From Bifidobacterium sp. B4142 (GTDB lineage: Bacteria; Actinomycetota; Actinomycetes; Actinomycetales; Bifidobacteriaceae): a stretch of DNA of 64,000 nucleotides. The notes below the pieces were generated by a model. That model did not search any database and was not told the origin of the DNA. It saw only the letters and a list, made by a program, of their open reading frames with translations. The stretch covers positions 620,001-684,000 of the forward strand of contig NZ_JAFNMJ010000001.1 of assembly GCF_026537325.1 (NCBI RefSeq), in the 5' to 3' direction. Shown piece after piece: positions 49,197 to 60,384 of the stretch (the stretch's first letter is position 1; each line of letters starts with the position of its first letter). Both the position numbers and the translations under genes were made by a program.

Positions 49197-50180
49197 ATGG
49201 TTCAAGAGGACCTGGATCCTGAGGAACTGGCCAGGCGGGTAGCTCTAAGCGTGGCTGCCGACAGCGATGAGGTTGGTGGGCTGGTCGACCGCACCCTGAT
49301 CGGGGATGGAGTCTGGGACTACCGGTTCGCCTCGGCTATCAAGGGCTACGAGGGCTGGCAGTGGTCGGTCACCCTTTACCGTGATGAGGATGCCGGTACC
49401 TGGACTGTGGATGAATCGTCTCTGGTGCCCACCGATGCGGCCCTGCAGCCCCCGGCTTGGGTTCCCTGGAAGGATCGCCTGCTGCCCTCGGATCTGAGCG
49501 TGACCGATGCCATGGGAACCGACCCCGACGACCCCAGACTGACGGCCGGCTACAAGCCTGCGCAGGCTAGGCCTCAGAATTCTGAAGTGCAGCAGACCCC
49601 AGAGGACAATGAAGAGGGTCAGAAAGCATCCGCCCCGGTTGATGCTGACGGTGCGGTCTTCCGCCTGGCAGACCGCTCAGGTGACGAAAAAGACGTTCGC
49701 GAGCAGGAACCGGATGGCCAGGTTTCCTTCGGTGCACAGACATCTTCCGACGACCTGGACGAGGCCGTCGACCGCTTCGCTCTGACTCGTCGGCACTTGA
49801 TGACCGTCGAGGCCAGGTCCGCCACTGCCAAGCGCTGGTACGAGGGGCAGCACGGTCCCAAGTCCCTGTCGACCCGAACGGCCAAGGGCAAGGCCTGCGA
49901 GACCTGCGGCTTCATGATTCCCCTGGCAGGTGATCTGGGGTCCATGTTCGGCGTCTGTGCCAATCGCTGGAGCCCGGACGATGGGCGTGTGGTCTCCCTG
50001 GATCATGGCTGCGGGGAGCATTCCGAGATCGAGCCCCAGGAGGAGTCCCATCTCTGGGTCCAGTCCCAGCCGGCCTATGACGATCTTCATATTGATGTGG
50101 TCAGGCAGAAGCCTCGCGAGGAGCGCCCTGAGGTGGAACTCATGGAGCAGATGCAGTCGGAAGACGGCTCAGAGGACTGA
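49197..50180 (+). CDS. DUF3027-domain protein
   Basis: A 327-residue protein matching the actinobacterial DUF3027 family. The N-terminal half has GDGVWDYRFASAIKGYEGW and TLYRDEDAGTWTVDE, ending WVPWKDRLLPSDLS. A long acidic linker rich in Glu, Asp, Gln and Ser follows. The C-terminal zinc-ribbon-like part has CETCGFMIPL and CANRWSPDDGRVVSLDHGCGEHSE (four spaced cysteines). Function is unestablished. It follows the cold-shock-domain gene and precedes clpC. Confidence 0.85.
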   Translation: MVQEDLDPEELARRVALSVAADSDEVGGLVDRTLIGDGVWDYRFASAIKGYEGWQWSVTLYRDEDAGTWTVDESSLVPTDAALQPPAWVPWKDRLLPSDLSVTDAMGTDPDDPRLTAGYKPAQARPQNSEVQQTPEDNEEGQKASAPVDADGAVFRLADRSGDEKDVREQEPDGQVSFGAQTSSDDLDEAVDRFALTRRHLMTVEARSATAKRWYEGQHGPKSLSTRTAKGKACETCGFMIPLAGDLGSMFGVCANRWSPDDGRVVSLDHGCGEHSEIEPQEESHLWVQSQPAYDDLHIDVVRQKPREERPEVELMEQMQSEDGSED

Positions 50181-50193
50181 TTCCAAGGCCTCG

Positions 50194-50210
50194 TTGCGTT
50201 CAGAGCGCAA
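50194..50210 (+). promoter_or_regulatory. Candidate ClgR-type inverted repeat upstream of clpC
   Basis: TTGCG-TTCAGAG-CGCAA is an inverted repeat 72 nt before the clpC start. It resembles the CGC…GCG sites bound by ClgR, which controls clp genes in actinobacteria including bifidobacteria. The match to the published core has one mismatch, so the regulator is inferred. Confidence 0.4.
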
Positions 50211-50282
50211 TCCCCGGTGGGCCGAGAATAAACGTCACCGTAAATCTGTAGAGTGAATTACGGATCAAAGGGAAGGACAAGT

Positions 50283-52931
<2,649 letters not shown>

Positions 52932-52963
52932 GATACATGGTTAATGCCTGACGCGGCTGACTG

Positions 52964-53004
52964 AAGTGGGGCTGGAGCACTTGGATAGTGCTCCAGCCCC
53001 ACTT
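52964..53004 (+). terminator. Terminator hairpin after clpC
   Basis: A perfect 17-bp stem (52964-52980 with 52988-53004), a 7-nt loop, followed by ATTTGATG. It lies 33 nt after the clpC stop. Confidence 0.87.
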
Positions 53005-53267
53005 ATTTGATGCTGCCGAGGATCGGTGCTGATCTCTGCAATATTGTTCTTGAAGCATCGCTTGAAATATATAGTGTCTGTTGGCAGAGTGAGCTCCGCA
53101 TTCGCCTTGCCTTACGAGTCCGCCGAAGGGCTCGATCGTTTTCTTATATCAGCTTCGAGGCAGCGATGAAGTTGACAGCGACTGACCCCAGCGTTCCCAG
53201 GTCAGTCTTCCATTCACAACGGCTCGTTTGCTTAAGTAGTCGAGGACTCAGATGGTTGCGGGATGGA
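53005..53267. other. Intergenic stretch without a recognised gene
   Basis: About 260 nt between the clpC terminator and the ECF transporter end. An open frame (53007-53291) shows no coding signature. Base composition is more AT-rich than the neighbours. One further hairpin is visible: GACTGACC (53180-53187) with GGTCAGTC (53200-53207). No RNA family was recognised. Confidence 0.45.
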
Positions 53268-53295
53268 GCACTTAAGCCAGGCATGGGCTAAGTGC
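53268..53295 (-). terminator. Probable terminator hairpin for the riboflavin ECF operon
   Basis: GCACTTA (53268-53274) pairs with TAAGTGC (53289-53295), extended after a bulged A by GCC/GGC, with loop AGGCATG. It lies 20 nt beyond the stop of the ECF fusion gene. No T-run follows on the minus strand, so activity is uncertain. Confidence 0.5.
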
Positions 53296-53314
53296 TTGAC
53301 GTGGCCCTGACTGC

Positions 53315-55753
53315 TCAGAACAGGGGATGCAGCAGCAGGGCCAGAAGGTAGAGGGACATGAGAGCGATAAACAGGATGTCTATCCTGCCCAGTCGCAGCA
53401 ATCGGTAGTGGGTGCGTTCTTGACGGCTGCCCTCATAGCACCGGGCGTCCAATGCCCGGCTCAGGTTATCAGCGTGGCGCAGGGCTCCGGCGAAGACGGG
53501 GACTGTGATGGCTATGGCTGCATGCAGGCGTTGAGAGAGCGAGCCGGACTCGATGGATCCGCCGCGGGCGGCCTGGGCCTCCACGATGGCCTGAACTTCG
53601 CGTCCCAAGGTGGGGATGAAACGCAGGGCCAATGAAAGGACCAGAGCAATCTCATTGGTGTGTATGCCCAGCTTTGACAGTGGGCTCAGCAGGGATTCAC
53701 AGGCATCGGTCATCTGCGTGGGCGTGGTGGTCTCCACTAGGAGCGCTCCCAGAAAGATAATCAGCATAAAGCGGCAGGCATAGAGTACGGCCACCCAGAT
53801 GCCGCCAGTGGTCAGCACGAATGGGCCCCAGGCAGCCAATTTCCGGCCGGTTTGCGTGACCAAAAGATTGAACAGAGCCAGCAGAAGCATGAGGGCCAGA
53901 AAGCCTTTGACCGAGTTCATGATGGAACGCAGTGGGGCCCGGGCGGCGCCAAAGAGACCTACAGTGACCACCAGCGCCAGAACAAGCTGCCTTGGCGTGG
54001 AGATAGCGAAGGCGGTGAACATGGCTAGGAGGAAGGTTGCCAGCTTGGCTCGCGGGTCAAGTCTTGCCAGCAAGGACAGGGGTTTCTGGTCGGTCTGAGT
54101 GCGATTGGTTTCCTTCTCCGCTGCTTCTGTTGCCAGCAGTTGATGGTAGCGCTTCACGACTTCAGCAGCAGGCCCATAGGCTAGTGTTTCTCCATGCTCC
54201 AGGAGCAGGGTCTGGTCGGCCAGGCCCAGGGCCTCACGATCGGCGTGCGTGCTCATGACGATGGTGACACCGCGCCGATGGAGCACTCGAAGCAGTGTCA
54301 TGATGCGTGCGCAGGCCTGGGGGTCGAGACTGGCAGTGGCCTCGTCCAAAACCAGCAGTTGCGGGCTGCAGGCCACGACTCCGGCGATGGCCACCAGGCG
54401 CCGCTGGCCCCCCGAGAGGTCGAAGGGGGAGCGGTCGGCCAGATCACTGATGCCCAGGAGCTTCATGGCTTCATCCACCCGATGCTGCACCTGTTCGGGC
54501 CCGTAGCCCAGGTTGTGTGGACCATAGGCGATGTCCTGGGCAACAGAATCCGCAAAAAGCTGATGTTCGGGGTATTGCATGACATAGCCGACTCGTTGGC
54601 GCAGCAGCTTCAGATTCTGGCGCCGCAGATGCCTGGCCTTGGGCCGGTCGGGTCCGGCCAGGGGCAGGCCGGCCACCTGGATGGACCCGCTGTCGGGAGT
54701 GGCCAGGGCGCAGATGAGCCTGGCCAGTGTGGACTTGCCGGATCCGTTGCGCCCGATGATGGCCAGGGTCTGTCCTGCCGCCAACTCCAGACTCACATGG
54801 CTGAGCGCTTGGTCGTCGGCATCGGGAAAGCTGTAGGAGACGCCCGAGAGTTTGACCATAGTATCAGCCCGATCGCCGACCATAGATTTCGTATCCGCAT
54901 GTATCGTCGCGCTCTGGCTTGATGTATTCCGATCCGGTTCGCTGCCTGCCTGCTGGGCATCTTCGCGGGCAAGGACAGGCAGGTTTTGTCCTTCCAGGAT
55001 CCGGACCGGGTTTCCTGAAGCCAGGATGTGCCCATGGTCAAGCACGAGGACCCGATCAGCATGCCTGGCCTGCTCGAGCAGGTGGGTGATGTGGACGACA
55101 GCTGTGCCCTGGGCCGTCAGTCGACGCAGAATTGATTGGATCTCCTGTCGACCGGCCGCGTCGAGCATGGCGCCAGGTTCGTCCAGCACCATCATGTTTG
55201 GATTCATGGCCAGGCTGCCGGCCAGGGCCAGTCGTTGCTGCTGCCCGCCAGACATGCGGGTGGGATTATCATTCATCCGCGTCTGCAGATCTACCTGCTT
55301 CAGGGCCGCTGGGACGCAGGAAAGCATCTTTTGGCGGGGCATGCCCAGATTTTCGGGTCCAAAAGCCACGTCGTCCTGGACAACGGTGGTTACGATCTGG
55401 TCTTCGGGGTTCTGAAAGACCATGCCGATGCTCCGCCGTGCCTGTCGGTAGGCCTCAGTATCGATCTGTCGGCCCTGACCCGGCGTATCGGAGCAGACGG
55501 ATCGGCCCATAAGCTCGACCTGGCCGTGGTCAGGTGCCGTCGCACCCGAGAGGATGCTTCCCAGTGTGGATTTGCCGGAACCATTTGCTCCCAGGATGCA
55601 CAGATGTTCGCCTGCACGCACTTCCATGGACAGATGGTCCAAGGCCCAGGTCCGGCCTCCGTCATAAGAGAAAGAGACCTGGCTGAGCCGGGCGACGGTC
55701 GCCTTCGGATCCGCTGAATCCGGGACTGGGGATTGGTCCATGGATGCCGCCAT
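53315..55753 (-). CDS. Fused ECF transporter energising module: EcfA ATPase - EcfA' ATPase - EcfT
   Basis: An 812-residue fusion of the entire energy-coupling module. The first ABC domain (residues about 20-250) has GANGSGKST, a Q-loop QNPEDQ, LSGG-type MSGGQQQR and VLDEPGAMLD. The second (about 300-540) has GRNGSGKST, QYPEHQ, LSGGQRR and VLDEATASLD. In the first Walker B region Gly follows the catalytic Glu. The C-terminal third (about 560-810) is an EcfT/CbiQ membrane domain with its conserved LDPRAKL opening and AQAARGG coupling motif. These parts are usually three separate proteins. It lies 21 nt downstream of ribU, so it powers RibU, perhaps other S components too. Confidence 0.9.
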   Translation of the reverse strand: MAASMDQSPVPDSADPKATVARLSQVSFSYDGGRTWALDHLSMEVRAGEHLCILGANGSGKSTLGSILSGATAPDHGQVELMGRSVCSDTPGQGRQIDTEAYRQARRSIGMVFQNPEDQIVTTVVQDDVAFGPENLGMPRQKMLSCVPAALKQVDLQTRMNDNPTRMSGGQQQRLALAGSLAMNPNMMVLDEPGAMLDAAGRQEIQSILRRLTAQGTAVVHITHLLEQARHADRVLVLDHGHILASGNPVRILEGQNLPVLAREDAQQAGSEPDRNTSSQSATIHADTKSMVGDRADTMVKLSGVSYSFPDADDQALSHVSLELAAGQTLAIIGRNGSGKSTLARLICALATPDSGSIQVAGLPLAGPDRPKARHLRRQNLKLLRQRVGYVMQYPEHQLFADSVAQDIAYGPHNLGYGPEQVQHRVDEAMKLLGISDLADRSPFDLSGGQRRLVAIAGVVACSPQLLVLDEATASLDPQACARIMTLLRVLHRRGVTIVMSTHADREALGLADQTLLLEHGETLAYGPAAEVVKRYHQLLATEAAEKETNRTQTDQKPLSLLARLDPRAKLATFLLAMFTAFAISTPRQLVLALVVTVGLFGAARAPLRSIMNSVKGFLALMLLLALFNLLVTQTGRKLAAWGPFVLTTGGIWVAVLYACRFMLIIFLGALLVETTTPTQMTDACESLLSPLSKLGIHTNEIALVLSLALRFIPTLGREVQAIVEAQAARGGSIESGSLSQRLHAAIAITVPVFAGALRHADNLSRALDARCYEGSRQERTHYRLLRLGRIDILFIALMSLYLLALLLHPLF

Positions 55754-55774
55754 GACGTTCCGAACCGCTGTGGC

Positions 55775-56380
55775 CTACTTGTTGATCAGTGTGGAGATGG
55801 GCTTGTAGATCAGGAAGGTGACCACGCCGTGGATGGCGAACTTCATCAGGTTGAAGGGCAGGAGGATCGGCACGATCATGGCGACCACCTTGGCCATGGA
55901 CATGTGCGCGTAGAAGGGTGTGATTACCACGTTGCACAGGATGGCTGCGATCACGCCCAGAATAGCGCCGGAGACGATCCCGATGACCGCTCCCTTACGG
56001 CTGTGCAACCTGCGGTAGATCAAGGCTGCCGGCACGCTCAGGGCCAGGGCCACGATCATCGAGATCAGAGCGCCGAAGGGGTTGGTGAACAGGTGAGGAA
56101 CGAATCCCAGGATGGAGATGATGGCGGCAGCCGCTGGTCCGAAGGCGAAGCCACACACCAGGACGACGATGCCCGAGGGGTCGTATTTGAGCCAGGGGGC
56201 CGCAGGAAAGATCGGGAAGGAGAAGAAGCTCAGAACCACGGCCAGAGCTACGAAGAGCGCGTAGACTGCGATCCGCTTGGTAGACCAGCGTCCTGAACCG
56301 CCCGCTCCTGTGGAGTGGACATCATTGAAGCGCGTGTCCTTGTTTGCAACGGTGTGTGTATGAGAATTGGGCATGCTCAT
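55775..56380 (-). CDS. ribU: Riboflavin-specific ECF S component RibU
   Basis: A 201-residue membrane substrate-binding subunit. About 35 polar residues precede six hydrophobic helices. The family hallmark FFSFPIFPAAPWLKYDPSG is followed by IVVLVCGFAFGP. It binds riboflavin outside the cell and docks on the ATPase/EcfT module. ATG 56380 is chosen because it lies 5 nt after GAGG and directly behind the riboswitch; the frame runs upstream to 56554 through the riboswitch, which is non-coding. Gene order gives the ribU-ecfAA'T operon. Confidence 0.92.
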   Translation of the reverse strand: MSMPNSHTHTVANKDTRFNDVHSTGAGGSGRWSTKRIAVYALFVALAVVLSFFSFPIFPAAPWLKYDPSGIVVLVCGFAFGPAAAAIISILGFVPHLFTNPFGALISMIVALALSVPAALIYRRLHSRKGAVIGIVSGAILGVIAAILCNVVITPFYAHMSMAKVVAMIVPILLPFNLMKFAIHGVVTFLIYKPISTLINK

Positions 56381-56394
56381 AGAGGGCCTCGTTT

Positions 56395-56514
56395 CTTCCA
56401 TCCGGACTGTAACCGTTGGCTTCGGACTTCGACCGATATCCACCGCTTGCGCGGGTCGCGGGCTCCCGGCATTCAGCCGGATACCGCCAGTAAGGACTTT
56501 CACCTTCCCTGAAA
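56395..56514 (-). ncRNA. FMN riboswitch (RFN element)
   Basis: The minus strand shows the RFN conserved blocks in order: CAGGG…GGTGAAAGTCC, CTGGCGGTAT, AGCCCGCGA, GGTCGAAGTCCGAAGCC, AACGGTTACAGTCCGGATGGAAG. Paired arms close the multibranch junction. It ends about 15 nt before the ribU start, so FMN binding would hide the GAGG ribosome site or block elongation, lowering riboflavin uptake when FMN is plentiful. Confidence 0.95.
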
Positions 56515-56525
56515 CTGATGATTTC

Positions 56526-56554
56526 AATATAGCTGTGCTCTTTGGAATGGTCAA
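56526..56554 (-). promoter_or_regulatory. Sigma-70 promoter of the ribU operon
   Basis: On the minus strand, TTGACC (56554-56549), a 17-nt spacer and TATATT (56531-56526). Both boxes match consensus closely, and a start near 56519 would put the riboswitch at the very 5' end of the transcript. Confidence 0.8.
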
Positions 56555-56685
56555 TTCCCTCTCGCCGCTGGTGCATTTCTAGACACGCCGAGAAAGAAAT
56601 AAAACCGCCGTCCATGCAACTATTGCAGCCTGCACAACGAATATGAGGTTGTAGAAAGTTCACAATGTTGCAAGGAGGCTGGAGC

Positions 56686-57336
56686 GTGGTGAGGATGGGC
56701 GACCATCTGATGCCTACGGATGAAGCTATGCATCCGGCCCTTGTCAGACAAACAAGTGACGGAGACGCTGACGGTGGCCAATCCCAAGCAGAGGACCTGG
56801 AATGGATCAGAAGCATACTGTCCACCAGATCCTTTCGCGCAGCCGATGACTTGGTTCGCAAGTATTACGACGACCTGCTGGTCTACATCCGCGCTCAGGT
56901 CGGCGACAGGGAGGAGGCGCGTAACCTTGCTCAGGATACTTTCGTCGCTATTCTGCGGTCATTGGGCGGCTACGATCCGAACAAGTCCAGCTTCCGAACC
57001 TGGATCCATCGCATTGCCACCTACAAGGTCATCGACTACTGGCGGATACGCCGCAGACGACAGCGGCAGGAGACACAAGTACTTGTGGTATCCAGCCACG
57101 ATCAGCATGATGACCCGGCCGACCAGACCTTCAAGGACGACTTGGTTGGTCGGATTGAAGACAGGATTTCACAGGCTCCGGTCCCGGCGCAGGAGGTCTT
57201 GCGCCTCCATCTGTACGCCGGCTATGGGTTCGCGCAGATCGCTGAGGTTTGCGGAGAACCTGAAAGCACGGTCAAGGCTCGGTATTACCGACTCTTGGAC
57301 AATCTGAGGAAGGAGTTTGGTCATGAATCGGTCTGA
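56686..57336 (+). CDS. ECF-type RNA polymerase sigma factor
   Basis: A 216-residue extracytoplasmic-function sigma factor. Region 2 spans ADDLVRKYYDDLLVYI to SSFRTWIHRIATYKVIDYWRIRRR, with the DREEARNLAQDTF core-binding segment. Region 4 has VPAQEVLRLHLYAGYGFAQIA and ESTVKARYYRLLDNLRK as the helix-turn-helix for -35 recognition. GTG 56686 is the start, 7 nt after AAGGAGG (56672-56678); ATG 56695 is an alternative. Its end overlaps the next gene by 14 nt. Probably controls the transport cassette after it. Confidence 0.9.
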   Translation: MVRMGDHLMPTDEAMHPALVRQTSDGDADGGQSQAEDLEWIRSILSTRSFRAADDLVRKYYDDLLVYIRAQVGDREEARNLAQDTFVAILRSLGGYDPNKSSFRTWIHRIATYKVIDYWRIRRRRQRQETQVLVVSSHDQHDDPADQTFKDDLVGRIEDRISQAPVPAQEVLRLHLYAGYGFAQIAEVCGEPESTVKARYYRLLDNLRKEFGHESV

Positions 57337-58165
57337 ACCTGATATCCGTCCCATTCTGGCGGCTCTGCAGGGTAGCGACCTTGAGTGCGATGATGCTGCT
57401 GAAACTCAGGTCGGCGGCTCCAAAATGCGCGAGCGATCCATAAAAACGATTGTCCGCAAGGGGATGGGAAAACGGCCTGGGCTGATCTGGACCCTTGTAG
57501 CCATGGTTCGTTCCCTGGGCCTGAGAAACCTGCTCTTTGGCCTCTGGGACTGCGTGTTCATCGGCCTAATCCTGACGCTGGCGGTCTGGGCGGCCGTCTT
57601 TGGCTCCTTCATGAAGACCGCTTGGCCTAGCAGGGTCGATAGAATATTCGGTCTGGTTGTCCCCATATTCGTCTGCTCGCCTGTTCTTTTCCTGGTAGTG
57701 CACCTTTTGGTAGTGCTCAAGGAGCGGAACCTGAATACCTTGAATCTAATCAGAACTTGCAGGTGGTCATTCCGCCAGATAGCTGCAGTCAGGATGCTCC
57801 TGTTCGGCATGGTCAGCATGATGATTTCATCCTTGGCCACCGTCCTATTGGCGCAGACGACCAATCCGGGGCTGTCCACCATGACCCTTTTGGGGATCAG
57901 CTTCTCCTCCCTTTTTCTCTTTTCCTTGGCTCAGATATGGGTGGAGGAACATGTGCGTGGAGAACTATCCATCTACCTGGTTCTCGGACTCTGGATTGTG
58001 CTCGGCTGGATTCTTTATCTTACTCGATTTGCCACCGCTCCCATTCTTTTCTTCATTCCGCCGGCTCTAAGCCTGGCGACGGGCCTTGTCCTTCTGCTGA
58101 TCTTCCTTCTTGTTCTGCATGAACGCTGCGTGGGATCAATGCTGCCAAAGCGGACATGCGGATGA
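57323..58165 (+). CDS. Multi-pass membrane protein following the sigma factor (candidate anti-sigma/sensor)
   Basis: A 280-residue protein with about 60 cytoplasmic residues (SEPDIRPILAALQGSDLECDD onward), then about six transmembrane helices. Examples are LWDCVFIGLILTLAVWAAVF, IFGLVVPIFVCSPVLFLVVH and the terminal LATGLVLLLIFLLVLHER. No zinc-binding anti-sigma (HxxxCxxC) motif is visible. Its ATG lies inside the end of the sigma gene with AAGGAG at 57310-57315, so the two are co-translated. It could restrain the sigma factor or act as a transporter partner; the family is not recognised. Confidence 0.72.
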   Translation: MNRSEPDIRPILAALQGSDLECDDAAETQVGGSKMRERSIKTIVRKGMGKRPGLIWTLVAMVRSLGLRNLLFGLWDCVFIGLILTLAVWAAVFGSFMKTAWPSRVDRIFGLVVPIFVCSPVLFLVVHLLVVLKERNLNTLNLIRTCRWSFRQIAAVRMLLFGMVSMMISSLATVLLAQTTNPGLSTMTLLGISFSSLFLFSLAQIWVEEHVRGELSIYLVLGLWIVLGWILYLTRFATAPILFFIPPALSLATGLVLLLIFLLVLHERCVGSMLPKRTCG

Positions 58166-58228
58166 AAAGACTGGGGACTGTATGAGGACAGAATCGCACA
58201 TGTTTAGCCTGAAAGGACGGTAAGTTTC

Positions 58229-59077
58229 GTGTTGCACTTGTACCATGTGTCAAAGAGCTTCAGGGACAAACGGGTGATCGACGATCTGAGCCTCTCTATT
58301 GGAACCGGCGTCCATGGGCTCCTCGCGCCCAACGGAGCAGGCAAGACCACGCTGATCCAAATGATCGCCACACTGATCCGCCCGGATTCGGGAGACATCA
58401 CTTGGAACGGGCAGGACATCATGGTCATGGACGAGGATTATCGGGGCCTCCTAGGGTATCTGCCTCAAAAATTCGGCTATTACCCAGACTACAGCGCTGA
58501 AGATTTTTTGATGTACATAGCAGCCCTTCAGGGGATTGGTCACAAACGGGCCAAGCCTCTGGCTAAACATCTGCTAGAGATTGTGGGGCTTAAAAACCAT
58601 GGCAAGCAGAAGATGAAGACACTCTCCGGGGGCATGATTCAGCGCGTGGGATTGGCTCAGGCCATGATCAATGACCCGGAACTGATGATTTTGGACGAGC
58701 CGACCGCAGGTTTGGATCCACGGGAGCGCGTCCGTTTGCGCAACCTGGTCCATGCGCTTTCGCACGATCGGATTGTCATCCTATCCACCCATATCGTCTC
58801 TGACCTGGAGACTATCGCCGACCATGTCATTATGCTCAAGGATGGACGGATCTGCTGCAACCAGTCACCTAGGCAGATAACTCGCAGGCTGGAAGGCAAA
58901 ATATTCCTGGTTCCTGCAGATTACCGCTTAGGAGAGGGGCAGCTGCTCCTTGAGGAGGAGCTGGACGGGGATGCGACCCGTCTGAGAATCTACTCGCCTG
59001 CGCCACCGTCCCAGGGCCAGGGTGTTCCTGCCAACTTGGAGGATGCCTTCCTGGTGATTTACAGGGACGGGGAGTAG
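58229..59077 (+). CDS. ABC transporter ATPase (ABC-2 type partner)
   Basis: A 282-residue ATPase with Walker A APNGAGKTT, Q-loop LPQKFGYYPDYSAEDFL, signature LSGGMIQR, Walker B LMILDEPTAGLDP and switch His in STHIVSD. The last 60 residues form the accessory domain common in drug or peptide exporters. The GTG 58229 start follows AAAGGACGG. The integral membrane partner begins 2 nt after its stop. Confidence 0.93.
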   Translation: MLHLYHVSKSFRDKRVIDDLSLSIGTGVHGLLAPNGAGKTTLIQMIATLIRPDSGDITWNGQDIMVMDEDYRGLLGYLPQKFGYYPDYSAEDFLMYIAALQGIGHKRAKPLAKHLLEIVGLKNHGKQKMKTLSGGMIQRVGLAQAMINDPELMILDEPTAGLDPRERVRLRNLVHALSHDRIVILSTHIVSDLETIADHVIMLKDGRICCNQSPRQITRRLEGKIFLVPADYRLGEGQLLLEEELDGDATRLRIYSPAPPSQGQGVPANLEDAFLVIYRDGE

Positions 59078-59079
59078 CG

Positions 59080-60345
59080 ATGCAGCATACTTCGCCGAAT
59101 CAGGCTCGCAATCCCTTCTCTTGTCAAGGATGCCCTTTTATAAGATGGACGGTGATCAGGAACGAGATGCGACATCTTCTGGGTACCTCCTTTTGGCTGG
59201 TACTCTGTCTGTCTCTTGGATTCGTTTTCTGTCTAAATCTAGCCATGTATGACCAGATTCCCACTGATGAAGCTCATCATGACCTGGCTAGCTATGGATT
59301 GTATGTCAGTCAGTACACCATTGCCGGAATGAAGCGTGAGGCTGGCAGACTTGAGCCGGCGGTATCCAGAGATCTGATGGCTCTTGGTTCTCAAGCTGTG
59401 CAACTGGACGTCAAGGACTATCAGTCGGCCAGGGACCTGGTCGACTCGGTCGAGAGCTCGCGCTGGTCACATCCTTCAGTACTGAACACAGACAGGGGCA
59501 GACTGACTGAGCGCATCAGAGCCTTGCCCAGCTATCGTCGGCTTGCTCATTGCCATGATGTGATGGATGCCTATCGCGGATGCAACCGAGAAGCCCTGAC
59601 TGCAACAGCCAAGAAACAGTTGGGAAAGGGCAATACAAAGGGCATTGACCTGCCCAGCTTGGTGACCAAGCGGCTTGACGCCTTAAGCGGACAGTGCAAG
59701 ACGGGCATGGGCTTGGCCGCCCCGGAACTATTGGAGTACACCCAGAGCAACTTCAGACTTTCAGTCTTTCTGGTTCCGCTTCTGGCAGCCTTGGTTGTCG
59801 TAGCCCCGCGCCTTGTCAAGGATCAGGTCCATGGAGTACGGCAGACGCAGTTGACGACACGGACTGGACGATTCTTGCCTGAGCTGCAATTGTTCGCCAT
59901 GGTCTGTACCGGTCTGCTGATGATGCTCATGGTGGCAGGGGGATCCATGCTGATGTGGTTGCCCAAGACCGCTGGTCTGCAGGATCTTCCGGTCTTTGAT
60001 GGACATGCATTGCCTTGGTTCACCTGGTCCTTAGGAGAATACCTGGCTGTTTTCATATTGCTTTGCTTGGGGTCAGCCTTTCTTGTTTTTCTCTTGGTTC
60101 TCTGGATTTCCACACACTGCAGCACCTACACACGCTTGGTCTTGCTTGCAGTTCCTGTGTTGTTGCCGGCCTTTCATGTCTTTGTCGACTGGCTTCTCGT
60201 GGATCCATGCTGCATTGGCAGTGTGGTTACTCGAATTGTGCCATTGCCTGGGACTGAACTCTACCTGATCCTAAGCCTGCTGGTTTTAGCCGTTTTGCTT
60301 TGCTGGCGGTCGGCCAGAAGGCTCCATAGCCATCCAACCATCTGA
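59080..60345 (+). CDS. ABC-2-like permease subunit
   Basis: A 421-residue membrane protein. TM1 (LVLCLSLGFVFCLNLAMY, about residues 38-55) is followed by a soluble extracytoplasmic domain of about 165 residues with four cysteine-containing positions (HCHDVM, RGCNRE, GQCKTG). Five further helices follow, from FLVPLLAALVVVAPRLV to LYLILSLLVLAVLL. This is the layout of ABC-2 permeases with a large first loop. No family name can be assigned. It is paired with the preceding ATPase. Confidence 0.78.
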   Translation: MQHTSPNQARNPFSCQGCPFIRWTVIRNEMRHLLGTSFWLVLCLSLGFVFCLNLAMYDQIPTDEAHHDLASYGLYVSQYTIAGMKREAGRLEPAVSRDLMALGSQAVQLDVKDYQSARDLVDSVESSRWSHPSVLNTDRGRLTERIRALPSYRRLAHCHDVMDAYRGCNREALTATAKKQLGKGNTKGIDLPSLVTKRLDALSGQCKTGMGLAAPELLEYTQSNFRLSVFLVPLLAALVVVAPRLVKDQVHGVRQTQLTTRTGRFLPELQLFAMVCTGLLMMLMVAGGSMLMWLPKTAGLQDLPVFDGHALPWFTWSLGEYLAVFILLCLGSAFLVFLLVLWISTHCSTYTRLVLLAVPVLLPAFHVFVDWLLVDPCCIGSVVTRIVPLPGTELYLILSLLVLAVLLCWRSARRLHSHPTI

Positions 60346-60384
60346 CGATTTGCTGCTTAGGCGGCCTGAATGAAAGGAATATCC

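Noticed and set aside
53007-53291. 94-codon open frame between clpC and the ECF operon
   Set aside because: No ribosome site and no protein-like pattern; it runs through two hairpins.
56381-56554. N-terminal extension of ribU by 58 codons
   Set aside because: This stretch is the FMN riboswitch and its promoter edge; conserved RNA blocks explain it.
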